The translations under genes were made by a program, and so were the position numbers. This document shows, piece by piece, positions 1-7,371 of a stretch of 64,000 nucleotides of DNA (the stretch's first letter is position 1; the number at the start of each line of letters is the position of its first letter). The DNA is from Chitinophagaceae bacterium (GTDB taxonomy: Bacteria; Bacteroidota; Bacteroidia; Chitinophagales; UBA10324). The stretch lies in the NCBI GenBank assembly GCA_016717285.1, contig JADKFU010000005.1:1534501-1598500 (forward strand), given 5' to 3'. Below the pieces are notes generated by a model. It saw only the letters and a program-made list of their open reading frames with translations, was not told the origin of the DNA and did no database searches.

Positions 1-224
1 TGACCAAAGCGGCTGTTCAGAAAGTAGATCTGCAGATTGAACGACCAACGAGGCATGTTCTCATAAAAATCGTAGAGATATGGATTGTTTTCTACGTCCT
101 CGTAATGTGGTTCCCAGTTGAATTGCTTGGCAAGCAATGTGGTGAGGGTGGTTTTTCCCGCACCGATATTCCCGGCGATGGCCACATGTTTGATGTTTGA
201 AAATTTCAGGTCTTTCTTTGCCAT
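1..224 (-). CDS. Deoxynucleoside kinase (partial, C-terminus outside window)
   Basis: The minus strand from an ATG at 224 reads a protein beginning MAKKDLKFSNIKHVAIAGN, followed by the P-loop GNIGAGKTT at about residues 19-27 and then EPHYEDVENNPYLYDFY. This is the start of the deoxyadenosine/deoxyguanosine kinase (dNK) family, which phosphorylates deoxynucleosides for salvage in the cytoplasm. The E-D-V-x-N-N-P-Y-L motif after the P-loop is typical of the family. Only about 74 residues are present and the frame is open to the window edge. Family assignment is firm; substrate preference cannot be judged. Confidence 0.9.
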   Translation of the reverse strand, partial: MAKKDLKFSNIKHVAIAGNIGAGKTTLTTLLAKQFNWEPHYEDVENNPYLYDFYENMPRWSFNLQIYFLNSRFG

Positions 225-338
225 CGTGGTGTTGTGCTGTGTATGAAGTAACTAAAAATGTTTTGTTGCTTATTTTCTTTCGATCAGTTATAAGAAACGA
301 AGGAAGTAGTAAGATAATAAACGTGAAGATAAACGATT

Positions 339-1334
339 CTAAAACTTTCTGAAGCCGATTATTTCCCGCACCTCCTGAACTGTTTTTCCGCCACTGGCTC
401 TTGCTTTTTCCGCGCCTTGCGAAAGTACCTTTTTCAACAAAGCGGCATCATTGTAAATATCCTTGGCGCGTTCCCTGATGGGTGCGGTAAAAGTGATCAT
501 GTCTTCTGCCAACTGCTTTTTTAAATCTCCGTATCGAATGGTACAATTATTATAAACCTCTTCAAAGTGTTGAATGGTAGCTGCTGTTGAAACCAGTTCC
601 AGCAGTTTAAACAGGTTTTGAACCACTTCAGGTTTTTCCTGATTTTGTTGTGTCGGACCGCTGTCTGTTACAGCCTTCATCACTTTTTTACGAATGATAT
701 CCGGCTCATCTATCAGAAAAATCGCATTTCCTTCTCCTTCTGATTTTCCCATTTTTCCTGATCCATCGAGCCCCGGAACTTTTACAAGCTTATCAGAAAA
801 GTTAAAGGCAACAGGTTCCGGAAAGTAATCCACTTCATAAATTCTGTTGAAACGGGAAGCGAAATTTCTGGTCATCTCAAGATGTTGCTCCTGGTCTTTT
901 CCAACAGGCACTTTGTGTGCTTTATGCATGATAATGTCACATGCCATCAGCACAGGATAAGTCAGCAAACCTGCATTCACATTTTCAGGATGTTTGCGGA
1001 TTTTATCTTTAAAAGAAGTGCTGCGTTCCAGTTCACCAACATAAGACAGCATATTCAAAAACAAATAGAGCTCTGCTGTTTCCGGCAAATCACTTTGAAC
1101 GTATAATGTGCATTTATCAGGATCAAGTCCACAGGCAAGATACTCAGCAACTACATGTTGAACGGTCTGGTGTAAGTTGGCCGGGTGAGGATGCGTAGTG
1201 AGTGAATGATAATCAGCTACAAAAAAGAAACAATGAAATTCTTCCTGCATCTTCAAAAAATTAAGCATCGCCCCGAAATAATTACCGAGATGCAGATTGC
1301 CGGTAGGCCGAATGCCACTTACCACTGTTTCCAT
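339..1334 (-). CDS. trpS: Tryptophanyl-tRNA synthetase
   Basis: Class I aminoacyl-tRNA synthetase that charges tRNA-Trp with tryptophan. The protein starts METVVSGIRPTGNLHLGNYF, which holds the HIGH-type motif (HLGN, residues 15-18); the second ATP motif appears as KMGKS, about two thirds of the way to the end of the Rossmann domain, inside GSGKMGKSEGEGN. The length of 331 residues is normal. The frame stays open 16 codons further upstream to 1382, but that extension lacks family similarity and would overlap the divergent acyltransferase, so I chose the ATG at 1334. The gene diverges from the acyltransferase with only about 35 bp between starts. Confidence 0.97.
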   Translation of the reverse strand: METVVSGIRPTGNLHLGNYFGAMLNFLKMQEEFHCFFFVADYHSLTTHPHPANLHQTVQHVVAEYLACGLDPDKCTLYVQSDLPETAELYLFLNMLSYVGELERSTSFKDKIRKHPENVNAGLLTYPVLMACDIIMHKAHKVPVGKDQEQHLEMTRNFASRFNRIYEVDYFPEPVAFNFSDKLVKVPGLDGSGKMGKSEGEGNAIFLIDEPDIIRKKVMKAVTDSGPTQQNQEKPEVVQNLFKLLELVSTAATIQHFEEVYNNCTIRYGDLKKQLAEDMITFTAPIRERAKDIYNDAALLKKVLSQGAEKARASGGKTVQEVREIIGFRKF

Positions 1335-1368
1335 AGCGGACAAAGTAAAAAAAATTATTTTTGACGCT

Positions 1369-2112
1369 GTGAAAATAATCACGCGCGCGCTGAAGGTGAT
1401 CTGGGCCTATTGGTATTTTTTCATCTTCACGCTTATCTTTTTAATTCTGTATCCCGCATTCTTCGTCACTCTTCATAGAGAGAAATGGTGGAAGCAAGCG
1501 AATAGCCTGCGGATTATATGGGGTTATTTTTTATTTCCTTTAACAGGAATTCTTCCACGCATTCATTACGAGCAAAAACTCAGCAAGCACCGTAATTACA
1601 TCTTTTGCTCCAATCACTTTTCCTATTTTGATATCCCCATGTCGGCAATGGTGGCTCGCCGCAACTGGTGTTTTATGGGAAAAGAAGAATTAGCCAGCAT
1701 GCCGATCATCAATATTTTTTTTAAGACAATTGATATCACCGTGAACCGTGAAAATGCACGGGAATCACACAAGGCAATGAAGACAGCAGGAGAGCGGTTG
1801 AAGAAAGGTATGAACATCGTGGTCTATCCGGAAGGCATGATTGGTCCGCATCCTCCCCAATTGGTTCGGTTTAAGAATGGTCCGTTCAAGCTGGCCATTG
1901 AGCACCAGGTGCCTGTTGTACCGGTAACAATGGCCGATAACTGGAAGATTTTATTTGTTGATGGATGGAAAGCTTTTGGGCGTCCCGGAATCGCGAGAGT
2001 GTTTGTACATTCGCCCATCGAAACAAAAGGAATGACGCTGGATGATGTGGAATCACTGAAACAGAAAGTCTATCAGGTTATTGAGCAACAATTGCAGACC
2101 TATGAAAATTGA
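1369..2112 (+). CDS. plsC: 1-acyl-sn-glycerol-3-phosphate acyltransferase (PlsC family)
   Basis: Membrane-associated acyltransferase that transfers an acyl chain to lysophosphatidic acid in phospholipid synthesis. Visible motifs are NHFSYFD (HX4D catalytic box), a conserved glycine-rich region around FMGKEELA, YPEGMIG (motif III) and VPVVPVTM (motif IV). One strong hydrophobic segment (YWYFFIFTLIFLILYPAFF) lies near the N-terminus. I place the start at GTG 1369; an in-frame ATG at 1297 would overlap the divergent trpS start. A TAnnTTTG promoter box at 1356-1363 directly precedes this GTG, so the mRNA could be nearly leaderless. The end overlaps gatC by 11 bp, implying co-transcription. Confidence 0.88.
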   Translation: MKIITRALKVIWAYWYFFIFTLIFLILYPAFFVTLHREKWWKQANSLRIIWGYFLFPLTGILPRIHYEQKLSKHRNYIFCSNHFSYFDIPMSAMVARRNWCFMGKEELASMPIINIFFKTIDITVNRENARESHKAMKTAGERLKKGMNIVVYPEGMIGPHPPQLVRFKNGPFKLAIEHQVPVVPVTMADNWKILFVDGWKAFGRPGIARVFVHSPIETKGMTLDDVESLKQKVYQVIEQQLQTYEN

Positions 2113-2398
2113 TGATCAGTTAGTAGATAAATTGTCGACACTTGCCAGGTTGGAATTTACACAAGAAGAAAGAATGGAGCTCAAAGATGACCTTGAAAAA
2201 ATGATTGCGTTTATCAGCAAGCTGGAAGAAGTGGATACAGCCGGTACAGCACCTTTGATCTTTCTGAGCGAAGAAACCAATGTGTTCAGGGAAGATCAGG
2301 TGAAAGAAACTATATCCCGGGAGGAAGCAATGAAGAATGTGCCTGTCAGTAAGGAAGGTTATATTCTGGTGCCGAAAGTTTTATCAAAAGCAGAATAA
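2102..2398 (+). CDS. gatC: Asp-tRNA(Asn)/Glu-tRNA(Gln) amidotransferase subunit C
   Basis: Small subunit of the GatCAB amidotransferase that converts misacylated Asp-tRNA(Asn) or Glu-tRNA(Gln). The 98-residue protein starts [19 protein letters not shown] and continues with [25 protein letters not shown], the GatC N-terminal helices, and ends with VPKVL near the C-terminus (usual ...G-x-x-VPKV-x motif). The frame opens at 2081, but the ATG at 2102 matches the family start and follows the end of the acyltransferase reading frame. gatA and gatB are not in the window. Since glnS is also present (47.6 kb), the complex probably serves Asn-tRNA formation here. Confidence 0.93.
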   Translation: MKIDDQLVDKLSTLARLEFTQEERMELKDDLEKMIAFISKLEEVDTAGTAPLIFLSEETNVFREDQVKETISREEAMKNVPVSKEGYILVPKVLSKAE

Positions 2399-2430
2399 AC
2401 CGTTACTATCATACAACCAACTCAACGAAG

Positions 2431-3135
2431 ATGGCCGAAATAATCTCCCTGCAGAAAATCAGAAAGGACTATGTGCTTGAAAAGGTGGTTATTCCGGCTT
2501 TGAAGGAAATCAATCTCACCATTCACAAGAATGAATACGTAGCGTTGATGGGACCGTCCGGTTCTGGTAAGTCAACGTTAATGAATATTATCGGAGCGCT
2601 CGATATACCCAGCAGCGGCAAATATTTTTTGAATGGAAATGATGTCGGCGTAATGAAAGACAATGAACTGGCAGTAATCCGCAATAAAGAAATCGGGTTC
2701 GTCTTTCAGACCTTCAATCTGATGCCCCGCATGACGGCCGAAGAGAATGTGGCGCTGCCATTAATTTATGCAGGAAAATCCAAATCCTACCGGGATGAGA
2801 AAGCCCGGGAGATGCTGAAGGCAGTGAGCCTTGGTGACAGGATGGATCATAAACCCAATGAGTTATCAGGAGGGCAGAAGCAAAGGGTGGCCATTGCACG
2901 CGCCCTTGTTAATAATCCTTCTATCATACTCGCAGATGAACCAACCGGAAACCTTGACAGTAAAACCTCCATTGAGATCATGGGTATTTTTGATCAGATC
3001 CACCGCGAAGGCAATACGGTCATCATCGTGACGCATGAAGAGGACATTTCACTCTATGCTCACCGAATTGTCCGGCTGAAGGATGGCGTCATCTTCTCAG
3101 ATCATGTAAATGAGAACAGGACTGTGATAGCCTGA
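2431..3135 (+). CDS. ABC transporter ATP-binding protein (LolD/MacB type)
   Basis: 234-residue ATPase of the LolD/MacB/FtsE-like export class. Walker A is GPSGSGKST (residues 41-49), the Q-loop is in [10 protein letters not shown], the signature is [15 protein letters not shown], Walker B is [13 protein letters not shown], and the H-loop is VIIVTHEED. The [16 protein letters not shown] region is typical of the class that drives lipoprotein release or MacB-like efflux. It follows gatC by 32 bp on the same strand. No permease gene lies next to it in the window, so its partner and substrate cannot be named. Confidence 0.93.
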   Translation: MAEIISLQKIRKDYVLEKVVIPALKEINLTIHKNEYVALMGPSGSGKSTLMNIIGALDIPSSGKYFLNGNDVGVMKDNELAVIRNKEIGFVFQTFNLMPRMTAEENVALPLIYAGKSKSYRDEKAREMLKAVSLGDRMDHKPNELSGGQKQRVAIARALVNNPSIILADEPTGNLDSKTSIEIMGIFDQIHREGNTVIIVTHEEDISLYAHRIVRLKDGVIFSDHVNENRTVIA

Positions 3136-3256
3136 TAATGGACGGTTACCTTTTGATCTCCCTTTCGAATGCTTTTTATATTTTCAATTTGCAGGAGGAA
3201 TAATTATGCTTTGTGAAGGTTTTTTGCGTTGCAATAGCTACTTTTTAATATTTTTT

Positions 3257-3264
3257 TATCTTTG
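3257..3264 (+). promoter_or_regulatory. Bacteroidota -7 promoter box upstream of the cold-shock gene
   Basis: TATCTTTG matches the Bacteroidota -7 consensus TAnnTTTG and lies 37 bp before the start codon, leaving an A/T-rich 5' leader of about 30 nt. A clear -33 TTTG at the usual 19-nt spacing is not present (the nearest, 3223-3226, is 30 nt upstream). Confidence 0.5.
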
Positions 3265-3301
3265 TTACCATTTCATTTTTTAATTTTTAATTACAATTTC
3301 A

Positions 3302-3496
3302 ATGAACACAGGTAAAGTAAAGTTTTACAACAAATCCAAAGGATTTGGCTTCATCATTCAGGATGGAACGAATGAAGAAATTTTCGTTCACGCAACAGGT
3401 CTGATCAACGACATCCGTGAAAACGACAATGTTTCTTTCGAGATCTCCGAAGGAAAGAAAGGACCAAATGCGATAGATGTGAAAGTGATTTCATAA
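3302..3496 (+). CDS. Cold-shock protein (CspA family)
   Basis: 64-residue single cold-shock domain that binds single-stranded RNA/DNA. RNP1 is seen as KGFGFI (residues 13-18) and RNP2 as IFVHA (27-31). Composition and length are normal for Csp proteins that act as RNA chaperones. It is probably monocistronic: it has its own candidate promoter at 3257 and a strong terminator at 3519-3550. Which paralogue it is cannot be decided from sequence alone. Confidence 0.95.
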   Translation: MNTGKVKFYNKSKGFGFIIQDGTNEEIFVHATGLINDIRENDNVSFEISEGKKGPNAIDVKVIS

Positions 3497-3518
3497 CTAT
3501 TTGCAATTACCTTCCTGG

Positions 3519-3550
3519 AAAGCCTCTGAGCGATCAGGGGCTTTCTTATT
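3519..3550 (+). terminator. Intrinsic terminator of the cold-shock gene
   Basis: AAAGCCTCTGA (3519-3529) pairs with TCAGGGGCTTT (3534-3544) through one G-U pair, with a GCGA tetraloop, followed by a T-rich run (CTTATTT). Confidence 0.85.
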
Positions 3551-3868
3551 TAAACTGCGTCCTGGATAGATTTGAGTAAGAGGTTGTCATCCTTTGATAG
3601 CAAGTGATGTTAAATTGCTAAATGGATAAACTGTTGCGGCGAAGCCGGCGATTAGTGCAGGCTTGCAACTTGTATAAACCGTTGCTGGTGCATTTTATAA
3701 TTCAAAGTATCTCATTCTTAGTTAAATGACATTTACTCTGCAATTTAAGCGTCGATTGGAGGATGAATAACGCAAGTTTACTTTCATAGCTTTGCAAAGA
3801 GGGGAGTTTGTAATTTTATTAAAAGGCCAGGCATCCATTATTAATTTTTTTTGTTCTTTGAAAATTTT
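3551..3868. other. Non-coding stretch before rnpB with a dispersed repeat
   Basis: No credible gene. Bases 3607-3700 hold a copy of a dispersed repeat (TAAATTGCTAAATGG, then GTTGCGGCGAAGCCG, then GCAGGCTTGCAA) that recurs at 53.0 kb and in part at 4.47 kb. Two -7-like boxes precede rnpB: TAGCTTTG at 3787-3794 (full TAnnTTTG match) and TTCTTTG at 3854-3860, which lies about nine bases before the RNA's first helix. Confidence 0.5.
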
Positions 3869-4395
3869 GCTGCAGGTGAGACATTCGCCACGACTTGTCG
3901 GGGAGGAAAGTCCGGACAGCGCAGAGCGCCGCACCACCTAACGGATGGGCATTTTTCCGGCTTTGCCGGGAAGGTGAAGAAAGTGCCACAGAAAATAACT
4001 GCCCGTCTGCTGAAATGTGAAGCGGCTTGCCGTTTTATGTGAAGCGGATTAAACCGAATCCACGAAGGCTTGCCTTCGTTGCACTTCGGCGGGCGATGGT
4101 GAAAACGTGAGGTAAGAGCTCACGGTTCGTGGTGGTAACACCAGGAAAGGGTAAACCTTGCGGGCTGTAAGGTCAAATATACTCCGGTGAATGGCCGACG
4201 AGGCCGTTCGTAAAGCTGCTCGCTTTATTCATCCGCAAGGATGCTCCGGAGGTGGGTAGACCGCTTGATCCCGGCAGCGATGCCGCGACAGATAAATGAA
4301 TGTCAGTATCTGTAGGAGTGGAAGTAGAGGTGGAGCAATCCACAGATGCTGAAGCTTCAACGGGTGATACAGAATCCGGCTTATGAGCCTGCAGC
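3869..4395 (+). ncRNA. rnpB: RNase P RNA (class A) with enlarged P19
   Basis: Catalytic RNA of RNase P, which removes 5' leaders from pre-tRNAs. The conserved core is plain: GAGGAAAGTCCGG (3903-3915), GGTAAGAGCTCACGG, GGTAACACCAGG, GGGTAAACC, GGTAGACCGCTTGA, AGATAAATGAA and ACAGAATCCGGCTTA (4369-4383). P1 is GCTGCAGG (3869-3876) with CCTGCAGC (4388-4395); P2 is GACATTC (3880-3886) with GAATGTC (4298-4304). Between P2 and P4 lies an unusually long P19 region: AGTATCTGT (4305-4313) pairs with ACAGATGCT (4342-4350) around a 28-nt purine-rich loop. At 527 nt the RNA is longer than the 377-nt E. coli form. The ends are set by P1 and may be off by a few bases. Confidence 0.96.
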
Positions 4396-4402
4396 AATTT
4401 TT

Positions 4403-4550
4403 TAAAGAGTCGTGAGTAGCGAGTCGTAAGTCATGAGTCCTTAGTCGGAAGTCCTTAGTCCTTAGTGTTGCATGCATCAGCTTTGCTGCAACCATTTAAC
4501 AATTTAGCCATTCACCATTCACCATTCTCCATCTTTATCCACACTCCACC
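4403..4550. repeat. Degenerate AGTC(C/G)TTAGT / CCATTCACCATT simple repeats
   Basis: After rnpB there is a run of imperfect 7-11-base units (GAGTCGTGAGT, AGTCCTTAGT, AGTCCTTAGT) followed by CCATTTAACAATTTAGCCATTCACCATTCACC. The first motif reappears in reverse complement at 49.31-49.37 kb, and the second is related to the AAATGGTT-rich repeat at 53.0 kb. No coding signal. Confidence 0.6.
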
Positions 4551-4567
4551 ACAATTTCCAAAATCGA

Positions 4568-4598
4568 TTTGTAAATCTTCTTTGACAGACTATCTTTG
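4568..4598 (+). promoter_or_regulatory. Consensus Bacteroidota promoter of tRNA-Lys
   Basis: TTTG at 4568-4571, a 19-nt spacer and TATCTTFG-type box read as TATCTTTG at 4591-4598: a full match to the Bacteroidota -33/-7 consensus. Transcription would begin near 4605, about 13 nt before the tRNA. Confidence 0.8.
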
Positions 4599-4617
4599 CA
4601 CACCATTTTGAAAAAAC

Positions 4618-4690
4618 GATTCCGTAGCTCAGCTGGTAGAGCATAACACTTTTAATGTTGGGGTCCTGGGTTCGAGTCCCAGCGGGATCA
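4618..4690 (+). tRNA. tRNA-Lys (anticodon UUU)
   Basis: 73-nt cloverleaf. The acceptor stem GATTCCG pairs with CGGGATC through one G-U pair. The D-arm is GCTC-AGCTGGTA-GAGC. The anticodon loop is CTTTTAA (anticodon TTT). The T-arm is CTGGG-TTCGAGT-CCCAG, and the discriminator base is A. CCA is not encoded (the genome continues CTAAA). It is flanked by its own promoter and terminator, so it is a single-gene transcript. Confidence 0.97.
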
Positions 4691-4704
4691 CTAAAAAACC
4701 AGAG

Positions 4705-4743
4705 AAAGTCCTTATAAACTGATAGTTTATGAGGACTTTTAGT
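4705..4743 (+). terminator. Intrinsic terminator of tRNA-Lys
   Basis: A 16-bp stem, AAAGTCCTTATAAACT (4705-4720) with AGTTTATGAGGACTTT (4724-4739), with one G-U pair and a GAT loop, followed by TTTTAG. Confidence 0.85.
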
Positions 4744-4933
4744 TTATAATCCTATGGTTCTAATATCTCTTGTGCTGAATTAAAGGATTTGTATGGCAAA
4801 TAAATTAGCGAATTGATAATGATATCAGCACACTGATTTTTGGTAAACAGGGCCGTCTAATTTGGAAGTAAAATTAATTTCTGTTCTATTCACACTCGAA
4901 CGCTCTGCTTATTAATAAGCTTCATTTGCGCAC

Positions 4934-5112
4934 CACTTGCGCAAGTCTTGGCAGCGCCCTGAGGCAAGGAGGACTTATACCGCCGCCGTGTCTCTGCTGA
5001 AAGCCTTGTGCTGTGAGCAAGCGGGACACGGGGGAATTCATAGCACAGAATTCCCCCGTGTCCCGCTTGCTCCACTCGAAACCTTGCCGGCGGAGACACG
5101 GCGGCGGTGTAA
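4934..5112. repeat. Large REP-like palindromic element (family I, fullest copy)
   Basis: An imperfect palindrome. The core is GAGCAAGCGGGACACGG...GAATTC, a short spacer, then GAATTC...CCGTGTCCCGCTTGCTC (25-bp arms). Outside this, CCGCCGCCGTGTCT on the left pairs with GGAGACACGGCGGCGG on the right. The left end also holds a small stem around AAGTCTTGGCAG...GGCAAGGAGGACTT. Pieces of the same family occur at 11.62, 11.82, 14.66, 14.88, 39.63 and 41.07 kb, next to or inside broken genes and RAYT transposase fragments. It ends 12 bp beyond the stop of the 495-residue secreted protein, so it may also act as that gene's terminator. Confidence 0.85.
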
Positions 5113-5123
5113 CCTCACACCTT

Positions 5124-6611
5124 TCAATGTTGCACCACCACGTTCTCACTCCAAACCCTTTCTCCTTTGCAACTTACGGTGGCCAAATAAACCCCTGCCG
5201 GTAATTGACTCACGTCCATTAACCGGTTTTTGAAATAATGAAACAAACTGACCGACGCTACTCTGACTCCATTGATATCATACAAGATCAGCAGGCAATC
5301 TTCCTTAGTACTATAAACAATATTTAGCCATTCCTTTGCAGGATTAGGAGCAATATGAAAGTTGTTTTGAAATATAAATATGTCCTCAGTTGAATTATAA
5401 AGCGTATCACAAGGTGAATTTATTAATGCGCCAAGATCATAATTTGGAAAATTAGGAATGCTTGTACCATTTTTATGAGGTAAAACAATTGCACTTTGAA
5501 CCAAATCGCATTCTAATCCTAACGAATCAGGATGATTGATTACATGAAGATATAAAGTACTATTACTTGTTGAAATGTATACCTTATTATCCGGCGCCAG
5601 TTGAGCCAAACGAAACCACCTCGGTAAACCGGTTTGCGAAGTATCATAAGATGCTACATGAACTACTGAAGCGGGAATATCACTGGACCACATATCATAC
5701 TGAAAAACATTTAGAAACCCAATAACATATAAAAATCGACTGTTCGCCGAAAACATACAAGTTGTGATTAACGATGAATCCGGAACATTAAGTAAAATAT
5801 GATTGCTGAATTCACCTGTGCAACGGTTGAATTGCTGAATGTCAACACTGTCTCTTGGGCTCAGGTTTGCATACCAATTTCCATCAGGAGAAAATACAGC
5901 ATAACCATAAATATCATAGATCATAGGTGATCCGATATTTTGCTCATAAGGTCCGAATATACCATCTGGAGTGACAAGCAGCTTATAATATTTGTTGGAG
6001 CGATATTCATGGCTGATCAACCACCAGTCTCGGCCGTTTGCATGTTTGCAAGCTGTTAAGCGACCATTTGTTAAAGTATCACCTATAAGAACCACACTTT
6101 TTTGGTTAGGGTCAATTCCTCCTAATGAATTATCAAGGGCCATGTCAATCAAGCTATAGCGCAATGAAAGTGGGTTTACATCATAACCGGGAAGTAGAAA
6201 AATCTCATCAGCTGATTCATGAAACAATAAATATTTATTGGCATCTCCAGGTTTTGGAAGCACTATTGCACCTTGAGTAATTGGTAAGCCATAGATATAT
6301 TCATCAGTTGTAAATCCAGGATTAAAATCTGCGGTATTCCATAAGCTATCGTGATTCCCATTTTTGACGTAACTGCCGTTGGTATAAAAAAGCAATTCTC
6401 CTGTCGTGTCACTAATTGATGCATCAGTGAAATAAAAAAAAAATGATTTATTGACAGTAAATGTGTCCAGGTTTCCATTGCTAAAATAGAGTCCTTGGGT
6501 CTTATCAAAATCAGAGCCCATCATCCAAACATTATTTCTATTTTGAGCTTTACCATAATTACAGTAAATAATTCTTATAATTCCTAATATTAGTATTACA
6601 ATATTTTTCAT
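5124..6611 (-). CDS. T9SS-exported protein of unknown function, copy A1
   Basis: 495 residues. An N-terminal hydrophobic signal (ILILGIIRIIYCNYGKAQ) is followed by NRNNVWMMGSDFDKTQGL, a long region with WD/propeller-like blades (GNWYANLSPRDSVDIQQF, SANSRFLYVIGF, LAPDNKVYIST), and a T9SS sorting domain of about 80 residues starting FHIAPNPAKEWLNIVY and ending KVVVQH-like. It is therefore likely translocated by Sec, then across the outer membrane by T9SS, and attached or released. Its role is unknown. It is about 80% identical by eye to the 7372-8859 product, and the two share an 80-bp block of perfect identity (5347-5426). It starts 3 bp after the 233-residue gene and is probably co-transcribed with it. 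Confidence 0.85.
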   Translation of the reverse strand: MKNIVILILGIIRIIYCNYGKAQNRNNVWMMGSDFDKTQGLYFSNGNLDTFTVNKSFFFYFTDASISDTTGELLFYTNGSYVKNGNHDSLWNTADFNPGFTTDEYIYGLPITQGAIVLPKPGDANKYLLFHESADEIFLLPGYDVNPLSLRYSLIDMALDNSLGGIDPNQKSVVLIGDTLTNGRLTACKHANGRDWWLISHEYRSNKYYKLLVTPDGIFGPYEQNIGSPMIYDIYGYAVFSPDGNWYANLSPRDSVDIQQFNRCTGEFSNHILLNVPDSSLITTCMFSANSRFLYVIGFLNVFQYDMWSSDIPASVVHVASYDTSQTGLPRWFRLAQLAPDNKVYISTSNSTLYLHVINHPDSLGLECDLVQSAIVLPHKNGTSIPNFPNYDLGALINSPCDTLYNSTEDIFIFQNNFHIAPNPAKEWLNIVYSTKEDCLLILYDINGVRVASVSLFHYFKNRLMDVSQLPAGVYLATVSCKGERVWSENVVVQH

Positions 6612-6614
6612 AGT

Positions 6615-7316
6615 TTAATACTTAATTAGAATTACTTTTTCAATCAATTGTAGATCATCACTTGAATTAAGAAATAGGCTATAGATTCCTGACCCAAATT
6701 GCGAAAGATCAATATCTATTTCTCCAGATTTGTTACTTAACCAAATCGTTTTTAGGTTTTGTCCAATAACATCCTGCAAAACTATGAGGCATGTTTCAGT
6801 TTGATGAAATGAGTATTTAAATGTGAAAATACCAGAGGTGGGATTAGGATAAACAGAAAAAGAGTTTAGTTGAACTTGGCTACTCTCATAAATTTTCGGG
6901 CTTACATCACAAATATCTCTATCATTCCAAAAGAGTGTGTCAATGACACTTCTGAGCAACGCTCTCGCTTTAAATACTGCCACGCCTCCTTCATACGGAC
7001 ACTGGTCTGCAATACTAAAAAGACCCGAAATTTCACCAGAGCTAAAAACAAACCCTGTTGTTTGAAATGAATTTAGAAAGATTTCGTTTACGGCTTTGCG
7101 ATTGTCAATAAATATCTCATCATCATCAATCCGGTCATTTTCCACAATTGCTAATTGCCGAAGCATTTCAATTTCAGTATCACCAATTGCAGTATCAGAC
7201 ATTGCGCCAATTAGTGAGTCAACTCTATAAATGTAACTTATCGGATTGCTTTGTACGGTATCATAGAAATTTTCCAATATTACATTTTCGTTTCTAAGCT
7301 CTTCATTATCACTCAA
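6615..7316 (-). CDS. T9SS sorting-domain protein, N-terminally truncated, copy B1
   Basis: 233 residues, no signal peptide. The body reads RNENVILENFYDTVQSNPISYIYRVDSL (shown in part), then a DQCPYEGGVAVFKAR motif often seen near the C-terminus of large Bacteroidota surface proteins, then a sorting domain opening FSVYPNPTSGIF. The start used is TTG 7316. Upstream the copy-B2 reading frame would continue (YKS) but hits TAG, so B1 appears to have lost its N-terminus. As it lacks a signal sequence it is unlikely to be exported and may be a relic of a larger gene. It sits between A1 (3 bp downstream) and A2 (55 bp upstream). Confidence 0.6.
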   Translation of the reverse strand: MSDNEELRNENVILENFYDTVQSNPISYIYRVDSLIGAMSDTAIGDTEIEMLRQLAIVENDRIDDDEIFIDNRKAVNEIFLNSFQTTGFVFSSGEISGLFSIADQCPYEGGVAVFKARALLRSVIDTLFWNDRDICDVSPKIYESSQVQLNSFSVYPNPTSGIFTFKYSFHQTETCLIVLQDVIGQNLKTIWLSNKSGEIDIDLSQFGSGIYSLFLNSSDDLQLIEKVILIKY

Positions 7317-7371
7317 GGATTTGTACTATGTTGGACATGCACATTCTCAAAATAAATAAAAAATTCACGTT

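Noticed and set aside
882..1106. Plus-strand frame inside trpS
   Set aside because: Antisense shadow of a well conserved tRNA synthetase gene.
4173..4495. Minus-strand frames near 4.2-4.5 kb
   Set aside because: They lie antisense to the RNase P RNA and simple repeats, with no coding character.
4890..5233. Several overlapping frames with Arg/Gly/Pro-rich peptides at 4.9-5.2 kb
   Set aside because: They result from the GC-rich palindrome and are nearly mirror images on both strands.
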